A program made the position numbers and the translations under genes. The notes below the pieces were generated by a model. The model was not told where the DNA came from. It was given only the letters and a program-made list of their open reading frames with translations, and searched no databases. DNA of 64,000 nt, from NCBI RefSeq assembly GCF_900141995.1, contig NZ_FQZA01000013.1:22981-86980 (forward strand), written 5' to 3'. Positions within the stretch are counted from its first letter, which is position 1; every line of letters starts with the position of its first letter. This stretch comes from Palleronia salina (GTDB taxonomy: Bacteria; Pseudomonadota; Alphaproteobacteria; Rhodobacterales; Rhodobacteraceae). Below are positions 36,203 to 44,874 of the stretch, piece by piece.

Positions 36203-38734
36203 ATGAAAACCCACGTGAAAGCACTTGTTGTCGGGGGCGGCGCCGTCGGCGCCTCGATCGCCTATCACCTCGCGAAATACGGCTGGAGCGACGTCGTCCT
36301 GCTGGAGCGCGACGAACTGACCAGCGGCTCGACCTGGCACGCGGCGGGCCTGCTGCCCTATTTCAACATGTCCTACGCCACCACGTGGATCCACGACTAT
36401 TCCATCAAGTTCTACAAGACGCTCGAGGAAGAGACGGGGCTGAACGCGGGCTTCTACGTCGTGGGCAACCTGCGCATGGCGCAAAGCCAGGCGCGCATGG
36501 ACGAGTACATGCTCTACGCCTCGACGGCCGAGACCGTGGGCGTGCCGTTCGAGTGGATGACGCCCGGCGACATCAAGGACCGCTTCCCCCTGGTCCATAC
36601 CGACGACCTGGTGGGCGCGATCTATCACCCGACCGACGGCTACATTAACCCCGCCGATGTCACCATGGCGATGGCCAAGGGCGCGCGCCAGCGCGGCGTC
36701 ACGATCGAGCGGCGCTGGCAGGCCGATGCCTACGAATGGACCGGCAGCGAATGGCGCGTCACCCTGACCAAGATGGTCGAAAAGGGCGGCAACCTGATCC
36801 CGTCCGACGAACAGCAGGTCATCACCGCCGAGCACGTGGTCACCGCCACCGGCAACCACGCCCAGCACACGGCGAAACTGCTGGGCATCAAGACCCCGGC
36901 CATCCCGGTCGAGCACCAGTTCATCGTGACCGAGCCCGACCCGGCGCTGGTCGCCTGGCGCAAGGAAAACGGCGAGCACCCGGTGCTGCGCGACGCCGAC
37001 GCCAAGTGGTACGTCCGCGAGGAGCGTGGCGGCTGGATCCTCGGCCCCTACGAGCATGGCGCCCCCGCGCGGTTCAAGTACGGGGTGCCCGACAGCTTCC
37101 GCGCCGACCTGTTCCCGCTGGACCTGGAGCGGATCGAGGAGGAATACATGTCCTTCATCCACCGCATCCCCTCCAGCGAAGAGGTCGGTCTGAAGGACGA
37201 TTTCAACGGCCCCATCTGCTATACCCCCGACGGCAACCCGCTGATCGGTCCGGCGCCGGGTCTGCGCAACATGTGGCTGGCCGAGGGCTTCAGCTTCGGG
37301 ATCACCGCCGCGGGGGGCGCGGGCAATTACCTCGCGCAGATGATGGTTGAGGGCGAGGCCGAGATCGACATGGCGTCGCTGGATCCCAAGCGCTACGGCG
37401 ACTGGATGACGACGGAATACGCGGCGGCGAAGAACGAAGAGGCCTATGCCCACGTCTACATCCTCCACCACCCCGACGAGGAGCGCGAGGTCGCGCGGCC
37501 GCTGCGCACCGCCCCAAGCTATGACCGGATGGCGGCGCGCGGCGCCCAGTTCGGGCAGGTCGGCGGTTGGGAGCGTCCCAACTACTTCGCCATCGACCCC
37601 GAGAGCGGCGAGGTCGCGCGAGACGCGCGGTCGGTCGTCGACTTCTCGGACCACGATGCACGCAGCTTCCGCCGCGGGCGCTGGTGGGATTACGCCCGCG
37701 CCGAGGCGCAGGGCCTGCGCGAAGCGGCGGGCCTGATCGACGCCAGCGCCTTCGCCAAGCACGTCGTGCACGGGCCCGGCGCGGCGGCCTTCCTCGACTG
37801 GTTCACCACCAACGCGCTGCCCAAGGTGGGCCGGATCAACCTGACCTACGCGCTGACCGCGCACGGCACCACGCGGACCGAGTACACGATCCTGCGCGAG
37901 GCGCCCGACCGCTTCACGCTGATCTCGGCCGGGGCCTGGGCCGCCTATGACGGCGACTACCTTATGAAGGCGGTCGAGGATAACGAGGCGCGGTTCGGCC
38001 GCATATCGGTCGAGGACTGGACGACGCGCACCGGTGTCTTCGCGCTGGCCGGTCCCAGGTCCCGCGACATCATGCGGGCGCTGATCGCCGATGCCGATCC
38101 GGACACGGCCCTGTCGAACAAGCGTTTCCCGTGGCTGTCCCATCGCCGGATCGAACTTGGGATGGTCCCGCTCACCGCCGTGCGCGTGGCCTACACGGGC
38201 GAGCTGGGATGGGAGCTGCACCACCCGATCGAGATGCAGAACCACCTGTTCGACCGGCTCATGGACGCGGGCGCCGATCACGGCCTGAAGCTGGTGGGCG
38301 CGCGGGCGCAGAACTGGCTGCGGCAGGAGAAGTCCTACCGTGCCTTCGGCAACGAACTCGGCCGCGACGCCACGCCGCTCGAGGCCGGGCTGGACCGCTT
38401 CGTCGACCTGTCCAAGGAGTTTCACGGCAAGGACGCCATGGTCGAGACGGGCATCCGCACCAAGTGCGTCACGCTGCTGATCGACGGGCCCGGCGATGCC
38501 GACCCGTGGGGGCGCGAGGCGCTGCTGCATGACGGCACCAAGGTGGGGCGCCTGACCTCGGGCGGCTATTCGGTGGCTTTCGGAAAATCCATCGGCATGG
38601 GATACGTGCCCGAGGCGCTCGCGACGCCCGGCACCCGTCTGAAGGTCCGGATGTTCCGCGAGCTGTGGGACGCCGAAGTGACCGAGGACAGCCCCTATGA
38701 CCCCAGCAACGCCCGCATCCGGCAGGACGGCTAG
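36203..38734 (+). CDS. FAD-dependent N-methyl demethylase with GcvT domain
   Basis: The 843-residue protein joins an N-terminal FAD oxidoreductase (Rossmann motif VVGGGAVGASIAYHL) to a C-terminal GcvT-type folate domain (from about 490). H46 in GSTWHAAGLLP corresponds to the histidine that covalently holds FAD in dimethylglycine dehydrogenase. Such enzymes remove a methyl group from dimethylglycine, sarcosine or similar methylamines and pass the one-carbon unit to tetrahydrofolate. They are common in marine Rhodobacterales that use choline or betaine. The exact substrate cannot be decided here. An AAGGGG ribosome site precedes the ATG. Confidence 0.88.
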   Translation: MKTHVKALVVGGGAVGASIAYHLAKYGWSDVVLLERDELTSGSTWHAAGLLPYFNMSYATTWIHDYSIKFYKTLEEETGLNAGFYVVGNLRMAQSQARMDEYMLYASTAETVGVPFEWMTPGDIKDRFPLVHTDDLVGAIYHPTDGYINPADVTMAMAKGARQRGVTIERRWQADAYEWTGSEWRVTLTKMVEKGGNLIPSDEQQVITAEHVVTATGNHAQHTAKLLGIKTPAIPVEHQFIVTEPDPALVAWRKENGEHPVLRDADAKWYVREERGGWILGPYEHGAPARFKYGVPDSFRADLFPLDLERIEEEYMSFIHRIPSSEEVGLKDDFNGPICYTPDGNPLIGPAPGLRNMWLAEGFSFGITAAGGAGNYLAQMMVEGEAEIDMASLDPKRYGDWMTTEYAAAKNEEAYAHVYILHHPDEEREVARPLRTAPSYDRMAARGAQFGQVGGWERPNYFAIDPESGEVARDARSVVDFSDHDARSFRRGRWWDYARAEAQGLREAAGLIDASAFAKHVVHGPGAAAFLDWFTTNALPKVGRINLTYALTAHGTTRTEYTILREAPDRFTLISAGAWAAYDGDYLMKAVEDNEARFGRISVEDWTTRTGVFALAGPRSRDIMRALIADADPDTALSNKRFPWLSHRRIELGMVPLTAVRVAYTGELGWELHHPIEMQNHLFDRLMDAGADHGLKLVGARAQNWLRQEKSYRAFGNELGRDATPLEAGLDRFVDLSKEFHGKDAMVETGIRTKCVTLLIDGPGDADPWGREALLHDGTKVGRLTSGGYSVAFGKSIGMGYVPEALATPGTRLKVRMFRELWDAEVTEDSPYDPSNARIRQDG

Positions 38735-39545
38735 ACGGACGGGACTGGCCGCGCTTTTCCTGGCGCTGGCCCTGGTCTCGGCGGGGCTGAGCTGGGGCTG
38801 GCGCGACAGCCCGGTGACGTCACGGGCGCAGGACTATGCCCAATCCGTCGCCACCGGGTTGGCGGCGACATACGTCACCTTGCGGGGGCTCAACGCGTTC
38901 CTGTCGACAGCGCAGGAGGTCGAGGTCGGCGGATCGCTGTTCGTGCAGGGCACGGTTCAGCCGCTTAAGGTGCTCGAGCCCATCGACGACACGGTCGAAC
39001 GCATCGCCGGCGTGGTTTTCGCGGTGATGCTCGCGACCGGTGTGCTGGCCGTCGCGCTGGGCCCGGTGGGCGGTGTCGGCCTTGGCATGGTGGCGCTGGC
39101 CTGCGCGGTGGCAGGGATTCAGGCCGCCACCCGGCGCGGCGGCGCGGTGCCCCTGCCGGCGCGGGGCTTGCTGACCTACGGGCTGTTCCTTTCGCTGGCG
39201 CTGCCGCTGACCTTCGTGGGCGCCGACCTGATGGCCGACGCGATGACGGCCGGCGTCTGGGAGGATCACCAGCGAATCATCGCGGAGATCACCGGCGGGG
39301 TCGCCGACCTTGCCGATGCCGAGGCCGCCACCGACCCCGGCTTCCTCGAAAGCCTCACGGCGCCCATGACCTCGATCGCCGATTACCGCGACTTCGCTGC
39401 CCGCATCTACGACAACGCCGACCAGCTTCTGGGCAGCTACGTGATGATCCTGGCCGTCTTCGCCTTCAAGATCTTCGTCCTGCCGGCCACCCTGCTGGGC
39501 GCGATGTTCCTGGTGGCGCGGCGGGCGGCGCGCAGTGGCGTGTGA
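38697..39545 (+). CDS. Membrane protein of unknown function
   Basis: The 282-residue protein starts inside the end of the FAD/GcvT gene, 38 bases before its stop, after a GAGG ribosome site. It has about four hydrophobic segments: LAALFLALALVSAGLSW near the N-terminus, a long one at about 103-140, one at about 158-175 and a C-terminal one at about 247-275. Between them lie two soluble stretches. No family is recognised. Overlap suggests co-expression with the demethylase, but there is no direct sign of a shared function. Confidence 0.65.
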   Translation: MTPATPASGRTARRTGLAALFLALALVSAGLSWGWRDSPVTSRAQDYAQSVATGLAATYVTLRGLNAFLSTAQEVEVGGSLFVQGTVQPLKVLEPIDDTVERIAGVVFAVMLATGVLAVALGPVGGVGLGMVALACAVAGIQAATRRGGAVPLPARGLLTYGLFLSLALPLTFVGADLMADAMTAGVWEDHQRIIAEITGGVADLADAEAATDPGFLESLTAPMTSIADYRDFAARIYDNADQLLGSYVMILAVFAFKIFVLPATLLGAMFLVARRAARSGV

Positions 39546-39654
39546 CGGGCGCGCCATTGCTCGAGAATTGATCGCCTTTCACCACAATTTCCCCTCGCCC
39601 TCGCCCATGTCCTTTGCTCTCAATACGACCATGGGTTGTATCCGGGGGCGTAAA

Positions 39655-40281
39655 ATGTCGCGTATCGAGCCGCTTGCCATCACTGAAACCGCACCGCTGA
39701 CGGGCGTTGCCGGCACCTCCATGCTGCGCACGCCCACGGGCGAACGGCGGGCCGAGAACGTCCAGATCGGCGATCTGATCGTGACACGGCACCACGGGTT
39801 GCAACCCGTCAGGTTCATATGGAAACGCACGCTGGCCGAGGCCGTGGGCAAAGACCCTGCCGCCGCGCCCATCCGGATCGCCAAGCGCGCGGTCGGCCCG
39901 ATGATGCCCAGCGGCCCGCTGGTGCTGGCGCCGGACCAGCCGGTGGTCGTGCCGTCCTACCTTCTGTCGGGGATCGATGGTGTGGGCGGTCTGCTGAAGG
40001 CCCGCGCGCTGGCCGGGCACAGCGACGATGTCTGGGTGGACCGCACCATGGACAACGCGACCTTCTACGATTTCGGCTTCGACCGGCACGAGGTGATCTG
40101 CGTGTCGGGCCTGCCGGTGGCCAGCTTCCGGCCCGTGGCCGACCGGCTGGCGGTGTTCGACGCCGACATGCGCGACCGCCTGGTGCGGCGGTATCCGCAA
40201 CTGCGCGAAAAGCGCGATCCGTTCCCGTGCTGCGGCTATGACGAGGCGGGCGAAGACGCCTACATGCCGCGCGCCCACTAG
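39655..40281 (+). CDS. Hint-domain-like protein
   Basis: The 208-residue protein resembles the Hint (hedgehog/intein) module proteins common in Rhodobacteraceae. It has GTSMLRTPTGERRAENVQ followed by GDLIVTRHHGLQPVRFIWKR, then LAPDQPVVV and an RHEVICVSGLPVASF segment. The cysteine that normally starts an active Hint domain is absent at the expected position before GTSML, so self-cleavage is unlikely. In-frame ATGs at 39607 and 39631 are possible starts. The C-terminus has a CCGYDEAGEDAY segment. A role in secretion or surface-protein processing is a guess. Confidence 0.6.
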   Translation: MSRIEPLAITETAPLTGVAGTSMLRTPTGERRAENVQIGDLIVTRHHGLQPVRFIWKRTLAEAVGKDPAAAPIRIAKRAVGPMMPSGPLVLAPDQPVVVPSYLLSGIDGVGGLLKARALAGHSDDVWVDRTMDNATFYDFGFDRHEVICVSGLPVASFRPVADRLAVFDADMRDRLVRRYPQLREKRDPFPCCGYDEAGEDAYMPRAH

Positions 40282-40308
40282 GGGCACGCCCGCGCGACTG
40301 CGAGCCCG

Positions 40309-40767
40309 TCAGTTGCCCTGGGATTGCATCTGCGCCTGCATCATCGCGTTCATCAGGCCCGACTCCTGCATCTTCTGCATCTGCAGGTCGACCATGCCGC
40401 AGCTGCGGTTGATCTCGATCGCCCGCTCTTCGGGGAGGGGGGCGGCGAAATTGCTCATCTGCTCTTCCATGGCGGCCATGTCGGCGGCCGGCTGGGCGAT
40501 GATCTCTTCCATCTGGTCGAAGACTGCCTCCAGGTCCTCTTCCGAGCTTTCGGCCACGTAGGCATCCAGCACGCATTCCGCGCTGGCGCGCATCTCGTCG
40601 TCCCAGGCCACGGCCGAGGCCACGTCGAAGTCGGTGCCTTGCAGCATCGCCGAGAACATCTTGACCTGCATCGCTTCGGACAGGCGCTCCATCCGCTCGA
40701 GCTGGGTTTCGGCCAGGGCCGGGGTCGCGAGGGTCAGGGACAGGGCGGCAAGAGGAATGAGGCGCAT
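40309..40767 (-). CDS. Small secreted protein of unknown function
   Basis: The 152-residue protein begins with a clear signal peptide (RLIPLAALSLTLATPALA). The mature part is helical, acidic and methionine- and glutamine-rich, especially at the end (MQKMQESGLMNAMMQAQMQ). Two cysteines (in SAECVLDAY and NRSCGMVDL) could form a disulfide. I know no function. It lies 14 bases after the FAD oxidoreductase gene end, same strand, but has its own leader. Confidence 0.65.
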   Translation of the reverse strand: MRLIPLAALSLTLATPALAETQLERMERLSEAMQVKMFSAMLQGTDFDVASAVAWDDEMRASAECVLDAYVAESSEEDLEAVFDQMEEIIAQPAADMAAMEEQMSNFAAPLPEERAIEINRSCGMVDLQMQKMQESGLMNAMMQAQMQSQGN

Positions 40768-40781
40768 GGACCTTTCTGTGA

Positions 40782-41861
40782 TCAAATCAGACGCTCTACG
40801 CCTAACGCGGTCACCGTCTCGCTGTCCAGATCCGGGGTCCGGCCCTGCATCTGCGCAGCCAGCAGACGCGACACGGCCGGTGCCGTCTGGAAGCCGTAGC
40901 CGGCCTGTCCCGCCGACCACCAGACGCCCGCCATGCGCGGGTCGGGGCCCACGACCAGCGTGCGGTCGGGCGCGATGGTGCGCAGGCCCGCCCAGGTGGT
41001 CAGCGGCTTCGTCACCTCGACCGTCACCGCGTCCTGGTAGCGTGCCAACCCTTCGGCCAGCACCATGTCGTCGGCCCACGCGTCGCCCGGATCGACCGGA
41101 TCCTCGTCGGCGGGCGACACGATCCAGCGGCCCGCGTCGGGGCGGGCGTACCAGCTTTCGTCCACCTCCTCGACGAAGGGCCAGTCCGTTACGTCCCGCT
41201 CGCCCGGCGCGGCCAGCTGCGCCATGGAGCGGCGGTGCGGCTGCAGGCCCAGCGGCGCGAGCCCGGCCATGGCGGCCACCGGGTCGGCCCAGGCCCCGGC
41301 GGCGTTCACCACCTCGGGCGCGCGCGCGTCCCCGCCCTGCCAGCTCACGTGCCAGGTGCCGTCGGTGCGGGTCATCCCGTCCACGCGCGCGGCGGTCTCG
41401 ATCTGCCCGCCATTGGCCAGCAGCCGCCGGCGGTAGTTCTGGATCAGAAGATCGGTATCCAGCTCCCACGCCTGGTTGGTGGTGGCCGCGGCCACCAGCC
41501 AGTCGGCATCGAGGATCGGCAGCAGCTTCAGCGCGTCCTCGGGGGCCATGGGCGTCAGGCCCAGCTCGGCCGTGGCGCGGTCCAGGTGATCGGTCTTGGC
41601 CTCGGGCGCGACCGACAGGAACGGGCGCGGGCGCAGGACGCCGCCATCGGCGTTCATGTGGTGATCGGCGCTGGCCTCGTTCAGATTCCGCACGACCCGG
41701 TTGCCGTAGAAGGGCAGGAACATCGCCGCCGACCGGCCCGAGGCGTGGTAGGCCAGCGACCGTTCGGCCTCGAGCAGCAGGACGCTCGCCTCTCCGGACA
41801 GTTCGGCCGCGACCGAGACGCCGGCGATGCCGCCCCCGATGACGATGATGTCGTAGCTCAC
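40782..41861 (-). CDS. FAD-dependent oxidoreductase (DAO family)
   Basis: The 359-residue protein has an N-terminal FAD-binding Rossmann motif (YDIIVIGGGIAGVSVAAELS), a GRSAAMFLPFYG segment and a C-terminal WSAGQAGYGFQTAPAVSRLLA segment typical of the D-amino acid oxidase/glycine oxidase superfamily. The substrate is probably a small amine or amino acid. The GTG start overlaps the stop of the aldo/keto reductase gene (GTGA) and follows GGAGGAGG. A coupled pair of oxidoreductases is therefore likely. Confidence 0.82.
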   Translation of the reverse strand: MSYDIIVIGGGIAGVSVAAELSGEASVLLLEAERSLAYHASGRSAAMFLPFYGNRVVRNLNEASADHHMNADGGVLRPRPFLSVAPEAKTDHLDRATAELGLTPMAPEDALKLLPILDADWLVAAATTNQAWELDTDLLIQNYRRRLLANGGQIETAARVDGMTRTDGTWHVSWQGGDARAPEVVNAAGAWADPVAAMAGLAPLGLQPHRRSMAQLAAPGERDVTDWPFVEEVDESWYARPDAGRWIVSPADEDPVDPGDAWADDMVLAEGLARYQDAVTVEVTKPLTTWAGLRTIAPDRTLVVGPDPRMAGVWWSAGQAGYGFQTAPAVSRLLAAQMQGRTPDLDSETVTALGVERLI

Positions 41862-42790
41862 GCCTCCTCCAGCCGGTCGGTGGCGGGGGGCGGGGTGGGC
41901 GACAGCGAACTGATCCGTGCGTAAAGCGCATCGTCCATCTCGAAGGACTTGGCGGCCAGCGACGGTTGCAACTGGTCGACGTCGCGCGCGCTGATGATCG
42001 GCGCGGTGACGCCGGGATGCCGGGCGGCCCATGCGACGGCCAGGGTCGCGGGATCCATCCGCATCTGCAACGCGAGCGTGTTCAGGTCGGCGGCGGTGTT
42101 GTGCATCCAGTCCTGCGAATAGCGCTTGGAATACATCTCGGACTCGGTGATCCGGCCTTCGCCGCCCGCGCGGTACTTGCCGGTCAGCAGCCCGCCGCCC
42201 AGGGGCGAATAGGGCGCGGCGGCGATGCCCTCGGACTGGCACATGGGCAGAAGCTCGACCTCGGCCTGCCGCTTCACCAGGTTGTACATGGGCTGGATCA
42301 TGTCGATGCGCGTGCCGCAGTCCTTCGCGACGGCCTGCGCCTTCATCACCTGCCACGCGGCGAAGTTGGACACGGCCACGTGCCGGATCTTGCCCGCCTT
42401 CTGGATTTCGGCCAGCGCGGCGAAGCTTTCCTCCAGCGGCGTGTCGCCGTCCCAGCGGTGCAGGTAGTAGACGTCGATCATGTCCATCTTCAGCCGCGAC
42501 AGGGAGTCGTCCACGCTTTTGAGGATGTTGTCGCGCCCCGCGCCGCCCGGGTAGTTGGCCTTGGACGCGATGACCAGCTTGTCCCGTTCCGAGGCGGCGA
42601 ATTCGCCCAGCCAGGTCTCGGACGTGCCGTCGGTATAGACATGGGCGGTGTCGAAGAAGTTGATGCCAGCCTCGCGGCAGGCCAGGTACATCGCGTGGCT
42701 GGCGTCGTGGTCTGCCTTGCCGCCGAACTGCATGGCGCCGAAGCAGAAGGATGAGAGCGGGGTGCCGTCGGGCGCGGTAATATCGGTCAT
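41858..42790 (-). CDS. Aldo/keto reductase
   Basis: The 310-residue protein has the NADPH-dependent aldo/keto reductase barrel. The catalytic tetrad can be read as D47 and Y52 (FFDTAHVYTDG), K77 (IASKANY) and H111 (YYLHRWD). The PYSPLGGGLLTGKY segment fits the AKR11-14-like group. It is translationally coupled to the FAD oxidoreductase. The substrate is unknown. The ATG at 42790 matches the usual start of the family. Confidence 0.87.
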   Translation of the reverse strand: MTDITAPDGTPLSSFCFGAMQFGGKADHDASHAMYLACREAGINFFDTAHVYTDGTSETWLGEFAASERDKLVIASKANYPGGAGRDNILKSVDDSLSRLKMDMIDVYYLHRWDGDTPLEESFAALAEIQKAGKIRHVAVSNFAAWQVMKAQAVAKDCGTRIDMIQPMYNLVKRQAEVELLPMCQSEGIAAAPYSPLGGGLLTGKYRAGGEGRITESEMYSKRYSQDWMHNTAADLNTLALQMRMDPATLAVAWAARHPGVTAPIISARDVDQLQPSLAAKSFEMDDALYARISSLSPTPPPATDRLEEA

Positions 42791-42895
42791 GGCCGCAGAG
42801 TGCCAAAGCCCCGTGCCCACGAAAAGCCGAGATCGCGCCCATCAGCCGTTTTTTGCGAACTGGACAGGGCCATGGCGGGGTGCCACGCTCGGGAC

Positions 42896-43609
42896 ATGAA
42901 ATGGGTGGCCCTCGCGGCGATGGTCCTGGCGGTGCAACCCGCCGCAGCCTCGCAGGATTGCACCGAAGACGCGATCATCGTCTTCGATGGCTCGGGCTCC
43001 ATGTCCGAGATGGGGTTCAACCGGCTCGACACGCCGCGGATCTTCGAGGCGCGCGAGGCCCTGCACCGCATCATTCCGCGGATCGAGCGTCTGCGCCGGC
43101 TGGGCCTGACCGTCTATGGCCCCGGCGCGGCGCGCGACGCGTGCGAGAGCGTCACCCACCATTTCCCGCCGACCGCCAGCGCGGGCGCGCGCATCCTGTC
43201 GGTGATCGACGAACTGGCCCCGGCGGGCCCCACGCCCCTGACCCGGGCCGTGGCCGAGGCGGCCGAGGCGCTGGACTACACGCGGCGCCCCGCCACGGTC
43301 GTTCTGGTGACCGACGGCAAGGAGACCTGCGGCGGCGCCACCTGCCAGTTGGCGGCACACCTGGCGCACGAGGGCGTGGACCTGACCGTGCACGTGATCG
43401 GCTTCAAGGTCCGGGCCGAGCATTTCGACTGGGGCAGGGGCGTGAACGTGGGGGCCGAGACCGCCGCGTCGTGCCTGGCCGAGACCACCGGCGGGCAGTA
43501 CGTGCCGGCCGAAACCGTGGACGACCTGGTCGCCGCCCTGTCGCTGACGCTGGGCTGCCCTGTCTATGGCGCCTCTGGTCCGCTGCAAAGAAAAACCCCG
43601 CCCGGGTAA
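42896..43609 (+). CDS. Secreted von Willebrand factor A domain protein
   Basis: The 237-residue protein has a signal peptide (KWVALAAMVLAVQPAAA) and a VWA domain with the MIDAS motif DGSGSMSE, the threonine region TPLTRAVAEAAEAL and VTDGKET. Cysteines in CESV, CGGATC and SCLA may form disulfides in the periplasm. VWA proteins of this type bind metal-dependent partners, but no partner is evident nearby. Its stop codon lies inside the terminator stem of the convergent bmp gene. Confidence 0.8.
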   Translation: MKWVALAAMVLAVQPAAASQDCTEDAIIVFDGSGSMSEMGFNRLDTPRIFEAREALHRIIPRIERLRRLGLTVYGPGAARDACESVTHHFPPTASAGARILSVIDELAPAGPTPLTRAVAEAAEALDYTRRPATVVLVTDGKETCGGATCQLAAHLAHEGVDLTVHVIGFKVRAEHFDWGRGVNVGAETAASCLAETTGGQYVPAETVDDLVAALSLTLGCPVYGASGPLQRKTPPG

Positions 43610-43619
43610 GGGGCGGGGT
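43591..43619 (-). terminator. Rho-independent terminator of the purine transporter operon
   Basis: On the minus strand, ACCCCGCCC pairs with GGGCGGGGT around seven bases and is followed by TTTTTC. It lies 27 bases after the stop of the BMP-type binding-protein gene and overlaps the end of the VWA gene on the other strand. Confidence 0.85.
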
Positions 43620-43645
43620 CGGATCCGTCGCGCGGGGGCGGTGGA

Positions 43646-44734
43646 TCAGTTCGGGATCTCGCCGGTCAGGCCCTCGACGTAGAAATCCATGCCCAGCAGG
43701 GTGCCGTCATCCGCAGTTTCACCTTCTTCCAGCCAGACCGAGCCGTCCTGCCGGTTGATCGGGCCGGTGAAGGGATGCATCTCGCCCGCGGCGATGGCGT
43801 CGCGGATCTCCAGCGCGCCGGCCTTCACGTCTTCCGGCACCGCGTCCGAGATCTCGCCGATCCCGACCATGCCTTCGGCGATGCCGTGCCAGACCGACTG
43901 GCTTTCCCAGGTGCCGTCCATGACCGCGCCCACGCGCTCGATATAGTAGGGCGCCCAGTTGTCGATGATCGAACTCACGCGCGGGAGCGGGGCGTATTCG
44001 CTCATGTCCGAGGCCTGGCCGAAGGTGATGATCTGGGTGCCATCGGTGCTGGCCTCGGCGGCGGCGGCCTGCGGCGCGGTCGAGTCGGTGTGCTGCAGGA
44101 TCACGTCGGCGCCCTGTTCGATCAGCGCCTTGGCGGCATCGGCTTCCTTGGCGGGGTCGAACCAGGTGAAGGCCCAGACGATGTTGAACTCGACCTCGGG
44201 GTTAACCTTCTTCGCCGCCAGGTAGGCCGCGTTGATCCCGCGGATGACCTCGGGGATCGGGAAGGACGCGATGTAGCCGATCTTGTTGGTCTCGGTCATG
44301 TTGCCGGCGATAAAGCCCTGCACCGCGCGGCCCTCGTAGAAGCGGGCCGAGTAGTTGGCGACGTTCTCGGCCGTCTTGTAGCCGGTCGCGTGCTCGAACT
44401 TCACGTCCGGGAACTTCTCGGCCACGTTCATGGTCGGGTCCATGTAGCCGAAGGAGGTGGTGAAGATCAGGTCCGCGCCCGACAGGGCCATCTGGGTCAT
44501 CACGCGTTCGGCGTCGGCGCCTTCCGGCACGCTTTCCTGGAACACGGTCTCGACCTGGTCGCCGTATTCCTCGACCACGGCCAGGCGGCCCTGCTCGTGT
44601 TCGTAGGTCCAGCCGCCATCGCCGACGGGGCCCACGTAGACGAAGCCGACCTTGGTCTTGTCGTCCTGCGCGAAGGCGCCCGTCGTCATCACCAGCGCGG
44701 TGGCGGCGGCGCCCAGAAGTGTTCTGCGAAGCAT
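43646..44734 (-). CDS. BMP family ABC transporter binding protein (purine/nucleoside)
   Basis: The 362-residue protein has a signal peptide (LRRTLLGAAATALVMTTGAFA) and the PnrA/BMP binding fold: KVGFVYVGPVGDGGWTYEHEQG, ADLIFTTSFGY and GADVILQHTDSTAP. BMP-type proteins bind purine nucleosides or related ligands. The neighbouring xanthine dehydrogenase genes suggest a purine such as xanthine, hypoxanthine or a nucleoside. It is the last gene of the transporter group and has its own leader, with a hairpin that covers part of the ribosome site. Confidence 0.9.
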   Translation of the reverse strand: MLRRTLLGAAATALVMTTGAFAQDDKTKVGFVYVGPVGDGGWTYEHEQGRLAVVEEYGDQVETVFQESVPEGADAERVMTQMALSGADLIFTTSFGYMDPTMNVAEKFPDVKFEHATGYKTAENVANYSARFYEGRAVQGFIAGNMTETNKIGYIASFPIPEVIRGINAAYLAAKKVNPEVEFNIVWAFTWFDPAKEADAAKALIEQGADVILQHTDSTAPQAAAAEASTDGTQIITFGQASDMSEYAPLPRVSSIIDNWAPYYIERVGAVMDGTWESQSVWHGIAEGMVGIGEISDAVPEDVKAGALEIRDAIAAGEMHPFTGPINRQDGSVWLEEGETADDGTLLGMDFYVEGLTGEIPN

Positions 44735-44740
44735 GTCGTT

Positions 44741-44761
44741 CTCCCTGATGCTTTTTCAGGG
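44741..44761 (-). promoter_or_regulatory. Leader hairpin overlapping the ribosome site of the BMP gene
   Basis: On the minus strand, CCCTGA pairs with TCAGGG around seven bases. The last GGG of the stem is also part of the GGGAG ribosome site, 6 bases before the start codon. Folding would weaken initiation. Confidence 0.45.
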
Positions 44762-44874
44762 CACTTTGATAAAGACCGGGGGCCGAGGCAAGCCATCCGC
44801 CGGGGAAACCGGGGCGTTCGCGCCCGATTGCTGCGCAGATGGCGCGAAATTACGCGCCGTGCGAAGCGGCGGGA

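Noticed and set aside
44735..44874. Purine riboswitch before the BMP gene
   Set aside because: No conserved three-way junction core was found in the 140-base leader. Only a short hairpin is present.
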